A stretch of DNA of 64,000 nucleotides from Amaranthus tricolor (Eukaryota; Streptophyta; Magnoliopsida; Caryophyllales; Amaranthaceae), in assembly GCF_026212465.1 (NCBI RefSeq), contig NC_080057.1, positions 19,369,462-19,433,461 of the forward strand. The letters run 5' to 3'. The translations under genes and the position numbers were made by a program. Below are positions 46,166 through 57,331 of this stretch, in pieces (position 1 is the stretch's first letter; each line of letters begins with the position of its first letter). The notes beneath the pieces are model-generated. The model did not search any database, was not told the origin of the DNA, and saw only the letters and a program-made list of their open reading frames with translations.

Positions 46166-49100
46166 ATGACAAAAGATCGTTCTTGGATGTATGGAAGCAT
46201 TGAATCGTCAGAATTTATTAATGGCGTATTAGAATTTTGTAGTACTGCGGTTGTACATCAAGTTAGGACGGGGGGAGTTGGTTTTTATTGCCCATGTGTC
46301 ACTTGTGGCAATGTATCAAAGGTAGATAGTGTTCATATCCTTAGGGAGCATATACTTCGACGTGGGTTTAGGCCTCAATATCATGTTTGGGTTTGGCATG
46401 GTAAGGAGGGAGTTTACAAAGAGAAAAGTGTTGTTGAGGACGCCAATAATGTGGCTGATGTCAATGAGGATGTAGTAGATCATGTTGATGGGTATGAGAC
46501 AAATGAAGAGAATGTCGATGAGGATGTGGATCGTGTTGATGAGATGATGGAGGGAGTCGAGGATGAGTTAGGAAAATGTCATCGTGTTTTTGACTTGTTA
46601 ACAGAGGCTTCTCAAAAGCCATTGTACCCTAGATGTACAAAGTTCACCAAACTAACAACAATGTTGACAATTTTCAACATTAAGTCAAAGTTCAATTGGG
46701 GTGACGCTAGTTTCACAATGTTATTAGAAGCGTTAAGTGAGATGCTTCCTGAGGGAAATGAACTTCCGACGTCGACATATTATGCCAAAAAGCTCATGTG
46801 TCCTTTCGGCTAAGAGTACCAGAAGATTCATGCGTGTCCGAATGATTGTGTATTGTATCAGAATGAAAACGAGAACTTAGAAGAGTGTCCTAGGTGTAGC
46901 TTATCGCGCTACAAGCGTAAAGGGGCTCGGGATGCTAAAGGGCCCGGCTAAGGTATTATGGTATCTTTTAATAATACCTAGATTCAAGCGCTTGTTTTCT
47001 ATAAAGAAAAATGCGTTAAATTTGAGGTGGCATGCAGATAGGGGGAAGAAAGGTCACTTGCTCACACATCCATCTGATTCTCCGGAGTGGAAGAGTATTG
47101 ATAGGTTGCATAAGACTTTTGGGGATGAGGTTCGTAATTTAAGGCTCGGACTGTGTACGGATGGAATAAACCCATTCGGCAATCTTAGTTCTTAACATAG
47201 TACTTGGTCGGTACTGTTAGTGATCTATAATTTGCCACCTTGGTTGTGTATGAAGCGTAAGTACATTATGCTTTCGCTTCTTATCTCGGAACCTAAACAA
47301 CCTGACAATGACATAGATTTATATCTTGCACCTCTCGTTGAGGATTTGAGAAAGATGTGGGATGAAGGCGTTTCCGTGTTTGATGCATATGCTAATGAGA
47401 AGTTCACCTTGCGTGCAATGCTTTTACGCACCGTTAATGATTTTTCGGCATATGGAAACTTATCGGGGTATAAGAACAAAGGGAAGAAAGCGTGCCCAAT
47501 ATGTATTGATGTCATGGAATCCACGTGGATTCCTAAGTGCAAACACATATTCATGCACCATCGAAAGTTCCTCCCATGAGATCACCAATATTGTAAGAAG
47601 AAGAAGATGTTCAATGGGGAGGTTGAGGACCGTGTAGCTCGTCAATCGTTGACCGGTTATGAGGTTTATGAACAGGTTAAGGGAGTTGAGACTGTATTTG
47701 GTAAAACAGGGCAGGTGCAAGGGGGTGAAGACCGATTATGAAAAAAAGAATCAATCTTTTGGAAGCTTCCATATTGGAGAGATTTACAGGTTAGGCATTG
47801 TCTTGACGTTATGCATATAGAGAAAAATGTATGCGATGCCATACTCGGGACTCTCATGAACATTCCGGGTAAGAAAAAGGATGTTAAGGCTGTGCGAGAT
47901 AGGTTTGAATGTGAGGGTCTTTTTCCGGAGTTGTGGGCACATGTTAAGGTGAGTAAGAAAAGAAATAGAGCTGATGAAGTTGGTGGTAGTAACAAGGGAA
48001 AGGGCGGTAAGAAGAAGATGAGTAATGACAAAGTTTATTTGCCTCTAGCTTGCTACACATTGTCCAAAGCAGAGAAGCGGGCATTTTGTGAGTCTTTGTA
48101 TGGCATTAAGGTTCCGTCTGGGTGCTCATCCAACATGAAGAGATTTGTGGCCCTAAATGGTGAGTTGAAGTTGGGAAGCATGAAATCTCACGATTGCCAT
48201 GTAATGATGCAAGTGTTCTTACCAATCGCAATCTGTGGAATACTGCCAAAACATGTGAGATATGCTATTACCGAGCTATGTTCGTTCTTCAACACAATTT
48301 GGAGTAAAGTTCTTGATCTCTTTAAACTTGATGCTCTTCAAGTTGACGTGATTGTAACTTTATGCAAGTTTGAGATGTATTTTCCACCTTTTTTCTTTGA
48401 CATAATGGTTCATCTTATTTTCCATCTTGTTCGTGAGATCAAGCTTTTGGGTCCAATTTTTTTAAAGTGGTGTTATCCTTTTGAAAGACACATGGGTGTT
48501 TTACAAAACAAGGTGAGAAATCCAGCACAACTCGAGGGGAGTATGATTCAAGGCACTGTGAGCGATGAGATTAGTAACTTTATAGCCGAGTATTTGGCCA
48601 TGGCAAAGCCTATTGGACTTCCCACCTCTCAACATGAAGGAAGGCTTGAGAGAAAAAGAACAATTGGCTCCAAATCGGTCACATCTACTCGAGACAGCCT
48701 TATACAAGCACACTTGTATGTGTTGCATCATATTACTGAAGTCCATGCTTTTTTGAGTGAGCATTTAGATATATTGCGCGCAAAGTATCCTTGTGAAGAG
48801 GATAGGGGATTGATGCAGTTGCATAACAAGACGTTTATTGATTGGTTTCATAATCGATTAATAAGTGAAGAACTCAAGGGTGTATCTGAAATTGTTAAGT
48901 GGTTAGCTTTTGGTCCTCGTGATGATGTTAACAAATATGAGGGTTACGATGTCAATGGCTTCACATTTTGGACTGAGGGTCAAAATAAGAAGTCATCTTA
49001 TCTACAGAATAGTGGGATTTCTATTTTGGCGTCATCTACATTTTACGTGAGTGCCAAGGATCAAGCGCCAGTTGATGCTAAATTGGTATACTACGGGCGA

Positions 49101-49493
49101 GTACATGAAATATGGGAGCTTGATTACTCTACTTTCACTATTGGTCTTTTCAAATGTAAGTGGGTAGATAATAATCGACGATGCATAAAAAATGACGACC
49201 CTTGTGGATTTACTCTTGTAGACTTAGCTCGTTTGCGTGATAGTGAGGAGCCATTCATACTATCCACACACGCCAAGCAAGTATTTTACATTGTAGACCC
49301 GTCTGATAATAAATGGTCTATTGTTGTACCGGGAAAAAGAAGTATCCTTGGTATAGGTGATGTTGAGGATGAGGAAGAATATGAAGCTTTTGAAGACTCC
49401 CCGCCCTTTATCAATCCAAAATCAGTGGATCAAGATGATGTAGATGTTGGTTATATGCGTGTAGATCACAGGGAAGGAATACATTTGAATTAA
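46166..49493 (+). pseudogene. CACTA TNP2-type transposase, several stops
   Basis: The protein starts MTKDRSWMYG and includes a transposase-associated zinc region (FYCPCVTCGN, LREHILRRGF), then TNP2 proper. TNP2 pieces include KIHACPNDCVLYQNENE, ECPRCSLSRY, LRWHADRGKK, LRLGLCTDGINPFGNLSS, VIYNLPPWLCMKRKYIML and RHCLDVMHIEKNVCDAILG. Then come the DUF4218-like block (FLPIAICGILPKHVRYAI, WCYPFERHMG) and the DUF4216-like block (VYYGRVHEIWELDY). Stops interrupt at 46811-46813, 47193-47195, 47577-47579 and 47739-47741, with a one-base frame change near 46925. The last 560 codons (47811-49493) are open. The cut-and-paste transposase is inactive as it stands. Confidence 0.93.
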
Positions 49494-49739
49494 TTGATTC
49501 ACAAGGTATGAATTTTAAAGTTTTTAAAGCTTTTTTGGCACTTTCGCGCATAAAGTAGCTCAAACTTGATTTTTTTTGCACGAAACTTGGCACACAACAC
49601 TATTTGGTATATATTATTGTGTTGAAATGGTTAGAATTGAAAATCATAGTCATATGCTAGAAATTACGTGTTAAGTTGCAATTTTATGGGTTTTTAAGCT
49701 TTTTTGGCACTAACATCTATTTTCTCTTAGTGCTTTCGA

Positions 49740-50049
49740 CAAGCTTATAATACTGTTGATTGCGGCTACTACACTCTCAAATACATGGACGATATCTTAC
49801 AATCCGTGAAGGAGGTTGGAGTCGAAAACATAGATGCCGTAAGTATTTGTTACGTTCTTAAATTATAATATATATTATATATTTACTATTATTATTGGTA
49901 AAATCTAATGTTTATGTATCTTTTATTTTTATATTATATTATAGGTTTTTTATGACATTCCAAGGGAAACACGCCATTTGAGAGATGGGAAAATGCGAGA
50001 ATTGAAAGACAAAATTGCCGCGTATCTTGCTAATTTTTGTTCTTGGTAA
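49740..50049 (+). pseudogene. ULP1 (C48) cysteine protease C-terminal remnant
   Basis: Two exon-like pieces join at GT-AG sites (49740-49838 and 49945-50049). They read VDCGYYTLKYMDDILQS and then VFYDIPRETRHLRDGK up to a stop after LANFCSW. The CGYY block with its cysteine is the catalytic end of SUMO proteases of the ULP1 family, which often travel with plant CACTA and Mutator elements. The His-Asp part of the triad, which should lie upstream, is not recognisable. Confidence 0.7.
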
Positions 50050-50527
50050 ATAATGTAATTAGTTTAGATTTAGGACTTTAATTTGTATATGTACATATTG
50101 TTATATATACGATCGAGAGTTTACAAAAAGATTATTGGTGATTATTTGTGATAATTGGTGATTATCATTGTATTATTGGATTAATCATTGTTTATTACAT
50201 TGTACATTATTGGATTATTTATTAGTATTAAACGAAAAAAGCAAAAAAAAAAAAAAATATATATATATATATGCTGCGGGCCTCCCCAAAACCGCAACAT
50301 ATAGTTTAAGATTATATGCTGCGGTTTTGGGGAGGCCCGCAGCATATAGTCCTACACTATATGCTGCGGTTTTAGGGAGGCCCGCAGGATATGGTTCACT
50401 TTTCTCCTGCGGTTTAAAATCGCAGCATTTAAAATAGGCCATCTGCTGCTATCACTAATGCTTGGGGCCAAAACCGCAGCATATTATGGCAAAAAAACTG
50501 CAGCAAATGAGGTTTTTTCCACTAGTG

Positions 50528-51166
50528 AGTAGCATAAATCTTCAAAATAAATACGAAATTATTAACAATGACTATTATTAAGGAGTATTAAATGATCCTA
50601 CCAAATAGATGCAAATAATTACACTTATCACACTTAACCTATCTTATGCCCTAATTACTCTTCAATTAATCTTGAGTATAATGTTAAAATCTCCTAAACT
50701 TCCAATAAATATTGGTTAATAAAATATATCTTGGTTGTTCAGTCAAGAACAAAGTTGAAAAAACAAAATTGTAAAGCCAAGAACAATGCTATAGTGTATT
50801 TTATAAATATTGAGCACTAGAGAAAAAAACGCTATGAAAATAATATGCAGTGAATATGAAAGCAATGAAAATCATACAAATCTTTAATGAGGTTTATCCA
50901 ATTAGGGGTATTTTCTCCTTGATGGCTATTCTTATATTGATTGATAAACAGACTTATAGCTCTTAAACACAAGTAACTCTAATTATAATAGAGAGATCAG
51001 ATATAATCATATAAACATCATAAAAGTAGAATTTTCCAACATGAAAATAAATTTTGAGACTAGTAAGGGTCTATTTATGATAAGATGTAACCTAAACAAT
51101 ACATGGTCATAAAATAATTCAAACTCACACCAAAGTAAGATTCATACACCCATATTTGTTTGAACA
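50528..51166. other. AT-rich spacer
   Basis: No gene or bounded repeat was recognised between the CACTA element and the next hAT element. Confidence 0.5.
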
Positions 51167-51890
51167 GTTGAAACTAGGGGTGTGTAATGGGCCCGATAAG
51201 GATTGGATCGAGCTCAAATACAAACGGGGCAGGCTAGGGCAGGCCTTACAAAATAAGAAATGGGCTTTAAACGAATTGGGCCCATCAAACCCGATTCGAC
51301 CCGGCCCGTTTATCTTATTTCTTCAAAATTTTAAATGGGTTATGCACAGTCATATTATTATCACTATTCAACTATATTTGGTACCATTTGTTTTGCTATT
51401 CGGGTTTTGTAGAATTTTTGGATTAGTTTGATAGAATAAATTTCTACTGTCCGAATAGCAATGGGAGCAAGCAATTTATTTTCTTCTCAGATACTTTTTG
51501 CTTATTCTACTTTCTAAACATTATATTACTCCATACAAACTAGAAAGGCAGTCGATACAAATATACGAAAGTTTTGTGAAATTCATAAGAACAATTGAAT
51601 TCAAAGGCTTTTCTTCTCAGATACTTTATGTTAAGCTTATAACACAAAGCTCCCCTATAAATACATTTTATTCAGTTTCATGGCTGCAAAATGAATTATG
51701 CACAGTAGTATCATATTAATAAAATTAGGAAGGCCCGTTTAGGGCCCGTCTTTAGCCCGTTCCGTGTATAGTAAAAGTTGACCTTAAAAGTTCGGGCCAT
51801 TAAGGCCCAACCCGTTGAAAGCCCGTCTTATAAAGGGTTGGGTCCGGGGCCCGATGGGTCCCCGGCCCATTGCACAGCCCTAGTTGAAAC
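51167..51890. mobile_element. hAT-type element with perfect 8-bp TSD
   Basis: The element 51175-51882 (708 bp) starts taggggtgtgtaatgggcc. The right end reverse-complements to tagggctgtgcaatgggcc. The TSD gttgaaac is exact at 51167-51174 and 51883-51890. Sub-termini are rich in gggccc words. There is no transposase. It lies about 440 bp upstream of the phosphatase start codon. Confidence 0.92.
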
Positions 51891-52332
51891 ATATGTTCGA
51901 AATATTTACATGTGAGGAAGATCCCACATCACTAAATTAGAGGGTTGTGGACTTGAATATAATGCTTAGTGGGTAATCCTTCTGATACCATATTGTTTCG
52001 GAAAGAGTGAACCATATCAAGTGTTGAATGTAAGTCAACACTCATTACCCTTGGGTTTATGGGCTCAAGCCCACAAGTGCCTGTAGGTAAGTCCACACAA
52101 GTAAGACCATAGGATAATCATGTCAAAAATTGTCGATGCTTAACATCCTAGACTTCATTTCACTTGAGATAATAGGAAGGTCCAAAGCAAGCTTCAATCC
52201 AACACAATCAAATGCCATTCATTGGTCCCTCCATTTTACAAAGCCACAAACACAAACTTGGATAAACATAGAATAAGAATAAGACTAACCCCAAAGCTTC
52301 AATCTTCAAGATTACCCTCAAAACCCAAAAAA

Positions 52333-55300
52333 ATGCAGGCCTTGACCTTGTACATCAATACTAACACCAGGGCATTGGCACCAACTCTCACTTGTTCCCA
52401 ACTTTGCCATTCCACTTTTCTCTCTCACATTACTCTCAAACAACATTACCCTTTTCCTCAAATTCCTAACTTTACTTCCCCACTATCTAGAATCAAACCC
52501 ATCATTATAAAAGCTTCTTCATCTTCATCAATGGCTTCCTCTACTTCTTCATCATCTGAAACCAAACCTTTTTCTGTTCTCTTTGTTTGCTTGGGAAATA
52601 TATGTAGAAGCCCAGCTGCAGAAGGGGTCTTCAGAAATTTGGTTAAAAATAGACAGCTTGAATCAAATTTCAACATTGATTCTGCTGGTACTATTAATTA
52701 TCATGAGGTATTGTTTAAAAGGTGTTAATTTTAGCTATATTCTTGTGATCTTATTAGGGTTTTTCTGGGATTTTAATGGGGTTCTTTTTATTTCTTTTTT
52801 TCTTTTTTTTTTATAGGTTTGAGCTTATTGAATTCTCTTTATGTGAAGGGTAATCCAGCAGATTCAAGAATGAGATCAGCTGCAAAAAGGCGTGGGATTG
52901 AGATTACTTCAATATCAAGGCCAATTAAACCTTCTGATTTTACAGATTTTGATCTTATTCTTGCTATGGATAACTCAAATCGATGTAGGTTTTTCACCTC
53001 TTTAAATTTATCCAACATTAACGGCCCGTTTGATAATTGGTATTAAATGATTAAAAATTGAGAATGGTAATGAAAGGTTAGTTTAATTTTGGTATGAATG
53101 TCTCTTGGACAAGTTAAATGGTCAATTGGTCATGGTTATAATTTCTCCACAAATTTCATTGTATTAGGTGGTAATGATGGTAAACTTTGAAGAAAATAAC
53201 TTTTTTATAACCAAACTTTCATTACAATGACATGATAAAATATCATGAAAATTTATACTACAAATCATTTCCATTCCCACCATTTAATACCAATTACTAA
53301 ACAAACAGGCCGTATGGTTTTATTACTTCCTACTTCCTAATTCTTATGTACCAAATTTGTGTGTATTAAGGATTGTTTTATCACAAATTCCGATACCGTC
53401 TCAAGGTGATACGACCCAATATATGCTTACCGTCTTAAAGTGATCACTTACGATATTAAAGTGAACAATTAGAGAAATAGGTAATTATATGGCTTGTCTC
53501 GTGGTGAGACGGTCTCATAAAAGACTTGCTATTGTGTTAATTGATTTGTGTGCTTTGTTAATGGGTTTTTTACAGCTGACATATGTGAGGCATATGATAG
53601 ATGGAGAGAAAAATATAACCTCCCTGCTGGTGCTGATAAAAAGGTTAAAGGAAATGTTAATTCAAAGTGAAAGTTCTGAATTCTGATTGTTTTAACTCAA
53701 ATTTAACTATATGAATAAGAAACTCAAAATTTTTGAAATTTTTGTGGTTATATGTAGGTTAAGCTAATGTGCTCTTATTGTAAGAAGCACAATGAAACAG
53801 AAGTTCCAGACCCCTATTATGGTGGACAACAAGGCTTTGAAAAGGTAAAGACGGATTGTTTCATTGCCAAATTTTGATATTTCATCATATTAGAACTTGT
53901 GCATTGCGATTTAATCATCTTTTTCTGGAATGGGTTGAAATCTTGACACCTAAAAGAAACAACATATTTGAACTTGTGGCTACGTATGAAATTATATGTT
54001 AAGAATCCTTTCTATCTAGAACTAGATCATGAAGTAGCTGATATTGAGTTCTTAGCATGTCCAGTATTGATTCTACTCAAAATTGTAATCTATTGTTGCT
54101 CGAAGTTAAGAATGGAGAGTATATTTTGTTCCCGTAAATTTTATATACCTGCATTAGATTGAAGTCAAGCACTTTACAAAAATTACATCTTGAATTCCCA
54201 TTTCAATAGTTCTGCCAACTGCACCTCACAGGTGTACCATAGTCACATTGTTATACTCCCTCCGGCCCTCTCAGTTCATCCCACCTTCTATTTTAGTCCG
54301 TCCCATTGGATTTTGTTAGAGTAAATGCTCTTCAATGAAGATTCTAATCTACAAAGAATGATCAAGATTGAAAATATAAAAGAAAACAAACAAAACACTA
54401 AGAATTGGAAGGTGGGAAAATCCTAATATCAAAGTGATATTAGCCTATAAAACCCACCCAATTAATGAAGACAATTTTATTGATTTGAGTTCTTGATTAC
54501 ATACACTAATCCACCTCTAACAATAGAGAATGAAAAACTATAGTGAAAACAATGAGGAATTGAAAATCCCCAATTACACTCTTTTGAATCCTAATTTGCC
54601 TCCCTCTCTATCTAGATCAATTCTCTCTCGCAAGAGGATTACAAGTGTATACCATGTGTTTTTCTCTCAATTGATTACAATTAAATGATGTATAGCATGA
54701 GTATATATTAGGCAAGGAAACACAAAAACAGAAAAATAACTCCCGACTAAAACAGAAGCCAAAACAGAACATACAACTTCTTATCCAAGCACAACATACT
54801 TAACACCAACATCAAGCTAATATTGAGATTATGAGCCACACATAACAGATTTGTCTCATTACTATTTTGGGACATGCCCATCACTTTAACACATCTTTAC
54901 TCTCTATTCTTTTTCATATTTCCCCAATTAACTCACTAAAGGACAAAAAACTAACCCAATCAACTCAATTCCTTAAACTTTGTGTCATACGCATAGCCCT
55001 ATGGTGCAAAAGGAGGGAGGCTGAGGAGTACTTTGTTTTCCATACAGATGTCCATCTTATCTCCCTCAGATGTGTTTGTCATTCAAAAGCTACGATCCAG
55101 GGTATTACCGAACTATATTTTCTAAAGAGCATTGGGTTTTGATAGATTAGTCGACTTTACAGTCTCTTGTTATGGCTGATTCTACCCTTTCGTAGATCAT
55201 CCTCGAGTAGGAACAAAAGTCGACTGAATGGAGGACGAGGATTGTTGAGTTAGCTATTGTGATTTGTAATTCCTTGGTCCCTCCACAATCTATGTTCCAA

Positions 55301-55867
55301 AATGTAAAAATTGGTAATGTACTAAGACATGGCATTGTGAAGCACAAACAATATCATAGTTTATTAATGCCTCTGATATTTAAAGTAAAAACTTGACTCC
55401 TGATATTTAATTTGAAAGATATTGCTTCTTAAATCTCAACACATGAAACTCAAAAACAAAAAATAAGATGTTATAACGATTAGTATTACATAGGCTCGAA
55501 TATATACTCTTTCTTAGCAACGATTTCTTATTTTGGTTCATGTAAACCTATGTTACTTGGACTCGGGTATTGATGTCAGATACCGGTACGTGTCTAAGTA
55601 TCTAATACGTCTAAAATGAATTGTCTAAGTGCCATACTAGTGTCCGAGCATCAAGTATCAAACATGGATACGTGAAGCAAAATGAAGAGTTCGAGTAAAA
55701 TAGATGTAAACGATCCCAAAATTGTTGGGATAAAGGTTTTAGCATTGTTACCGTGTTATCATCATCATATTTTTTTGTCAATCTTTCTTCTGCAGGTCTT
55801 AGATCTTCTTGAAGATGCTTGTGAGTCCTTGTTGGATATCATCTTGACAGAAACACGTCAGGCATAA
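52333..55867 (+). CDS. Low-molecular-weight protein tyrosine phosphatase, probably plastid-targeted
   Basis: The coding exons are 52333-52707, 52849-52984, 53576-53643, 53758-53844 and 55796-55867. All phases join and the product is 245 aa. The first in-frame ATG is at 52333 ([11 protein letters not shown]). Residues 1 to about 80 are Ser/Thr-rich with few acidic residues, like a chloroplast transit peptide. The catalytic P-loop is VCLGNICRS, the C-X5-R-S signature of LMW-PTPs, which hydrolyse phosphotyrosine through a cysteinyl-phosphate. [21 protein letters not shown] and [13 protein letters not shown] follow. The general acid lies in the DPYYGG loop of exon 4, and the end is [17 protein letters not shown]. 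The exon 2 acceptor gaag/GG is weak, but the nearer tatag acceptor would create an immediate stop. Introns 2 and 4 are loaded with MITEs and a solo LTR. Confidence 0.93.
53021..53313. mobile_element. MITE in phosphatase intron 2
   Basis: The left end acggcccgtttgataattgg and the reverse complement of the right end, acggcctgtttgtttagtaa, then both ..attggtattaaatg, form TIRs of about 35 bp. No TSD was fixed. The ggcccgttt start is common in plant hAT and Harbinger MITEs. Confidence 0.65.
53382..53545. mobile_element. GTCTC-type MITE in phosphatase intron 2 (decayed)
   Basis: caaattccgataccgtctca on the left and tgagacggtctcataaaag on the right are partial inverse copies and match the family at 4378-4502. 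The right end lies about 30 bp before the exon 3 acceptor. Confidence 0.5.
54256..55028. mobile_element. Stowaway-like MITE split by a solo LTR in phosphatase intron 4
   Basis: The left end is ctccctccggccctctcagt, preceded by TA. The right side holds aaaggagggaggctgaggag followed by TA. Without the LTR insertion at 54314-54847 the element would be about 235 bp, normal for the family. The right boundary is uncertain by about ten bases. Confidence 0.6.
54309..54852. mobile_element. Solo LTR with perfect 5-bp TSD
   Basis: The 534-bp segment 54314-54847 begins tgttagag and ends cataaca, a TG..CA LTR with inverted tgtta/taaca tips. The 5-mer gattt is present on both sides (54309-54313 and 54848-54852). 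It has no internal domain, PBS or second LTR, so it is most likely the product of LTR-LTR recombination. A cctataaaacc TATA-like word lies inside. Confidence 0.82.
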
Positions 55868-56498
55868 CGATTTTTGCTTGTGAAAAGCTTGATTACATAG
55901 AAAATTGGAGGAAACGAATGATTATGACTTTTGATCGTCTAATGTCTTAGAACCATGTAAATGAGAATAAACCTGCTGTTGATTGAATCTGAATATTGTA
56001 ATGATATCTGATTGGATATCTGATTCAGTAATATCAAGACTCAAGTCTCGATTATGCCATGTTTCATTGTTCTACTAGCACAAAAAGATTGCTTGCAGGT
56101 TAATCATGAATGATCAAGATGGAGGCTGGAGCCACACGTCTCCACGAAATCGTTGAAGCTGTCAGCCAGCAATCAGCAGTCAGCAGGAAGGAGTTTCTAG
56201 AGTGTGCAACTCTGGATAAGCGCTAAGAAACGAGAAAATATCAACAAGCTCCTTCAAATTTGGGTTCGGCGTGGGTTTGGTCTCCAGGTAACCTTCTATC
56301 AACCTTGTATGAAACGAATGTGATTGTGGCTAATGTTTGGGTATTACCTAAGAAGAATAGGTTCGTCTCCCTTATATAAGTGTACGATTGATGATAAAGA
56401 CGCGAGTAAGTACGTATTATTGAGAGTAACAACTTGAGAATCCTTGCACCATTTTAGGTGGGATGTCATCTTTTCATTTTGGAAAATTAGAACCATAG
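55868..56498. other. Phosphatase 3' flank and small ORF-like segment
   Basis: After the phosphatase 3' UTR there is a short frame at 56119-56226 (MEAGATRLHEIVEAVSQQS) of 35 codons, followed by nactcagcaagctccttcaaa-like sequence. A related word string reappears just beyond the copia element at 62120-62190. No product is recognised. Confidence 0.3.
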
Positions 56499-56503
56499 GT
56501 GAT

Positions 56504-57273
56504 TGTTATGAATGGTAGTATACTAATGTGGTAGTATACTAATGTGTGACTTGAGTGCACATAAATGGGGTGAATTCATGAGTGTGACTCTTGGTACTTT
56601 GGTAACTAAATGGGAGTAATCATGTGTGGGGTATTCATGAAGAATTATGGGTATTAATGAAGATTAATGAAGAATATGTAAAGGTTTGATTAAGTATGCT
56701 CGATCAAGTTCTGTCAGAGGAAGCTGTAGGGTCGCTCGACCCATTCGCTCGACCGAGCGAGCCTTTTGGTGGGTCGAGCGGTCAGTCAGAATGCTCCAGT
56801 TTTTCCTACTTCTCGCTCGACCGAGCCGCTCGACCCGAGCGAGCTCTCTGTTCAGTCGAGCGGATTCTCTGATATGCATGAGATGCTTGTTTTCGACCTT
56901 TCAAATCCTTAGAGTTATTTCATAGTATTCATTATTCAATAGTAACTATGTATTCAAGTGAGCTATTCATATTCATGTACCTAGTACTATAAATAGGGCT
57001 CTCATACTCACACATCAAACACATCAAACACAACCCTTAAGCCAAACACATAGCCTATTGTTTATATCTCTTTCTCAATTGTAATTCTTCATTAAGAAGT
57101 GTTGTTTGTATTCTTTTGATATAATATAAACAGAAACTACACACCACGGAGGACGTAGCCATCATTGGGTGAACCTCCTTAAATCTTTGTGTCCTTTTTA
57201 GTTACATTATCAAACTTTGTTTGTTCGTTGTTGTTTGTTCTCAGCATCGTAACGTTATTGGCGATCATTTTCA
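56504..57273 (+). repeat. 5' LTR of the plus-strand copia
   Basis: 770 bp, beginning tgttatgaatggtagtat and ending gcgatcattttca. A TATA box (TATAAATA) lies at 56988-56995. A GC-rich cluster of gctcgaccgagc-type palindromes lies at about 56725-56865. Confidence 0.95.
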
Positions 57274-57275
57274 AT

Positions 57276-57288
57276 TGGTATCAGAGCC
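57276..57288 (+). other. Primer binding site of the plus-strand copia
   Basis: tggtatcagagcc lies two bases after the 5' LTR and is the exact complement of the 3' end of plant initiator tRNA-Met. Confidence 0.95.
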
Positions 57289-57331
57289 AAGTTGTTTTTG
57301 CGGTGTTTTAAGAAATTATTACTTGAAAATC

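Larger units (their letters stand above)
45120..50530 (+). mobile_element. CACTA (En/Spm) transposon, complete ends
   Basis: The element 45123-50527 (5,405 bp) starts cactagtggaaaaaatcaca and ends ggttttttccactagtg. The 3-bp TSD agt is present on both sides. Sub-terminal regions (45140-45330 and 50268-50485) hold many atgctgcggtttt words in both orientations, the expected transposase-binding array. It carries a TNP2-type transposase with several stops and a ULP1-like tail. Confidence 0.95.

Noticed and set aside
50200..50480. Array of atgctgcggttttggggaggcccgcag units as a CRISPR-like array
   Set aside because: These are the sub-terminal repeats of the CACTA element, irregular in spacing and in both orientations.
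56686..56925. Open frames across the LTR palindromes
   Set aside because: Frames on both strands over the gctcgaccgagc cluster exist in both LTRs and have no protein character.
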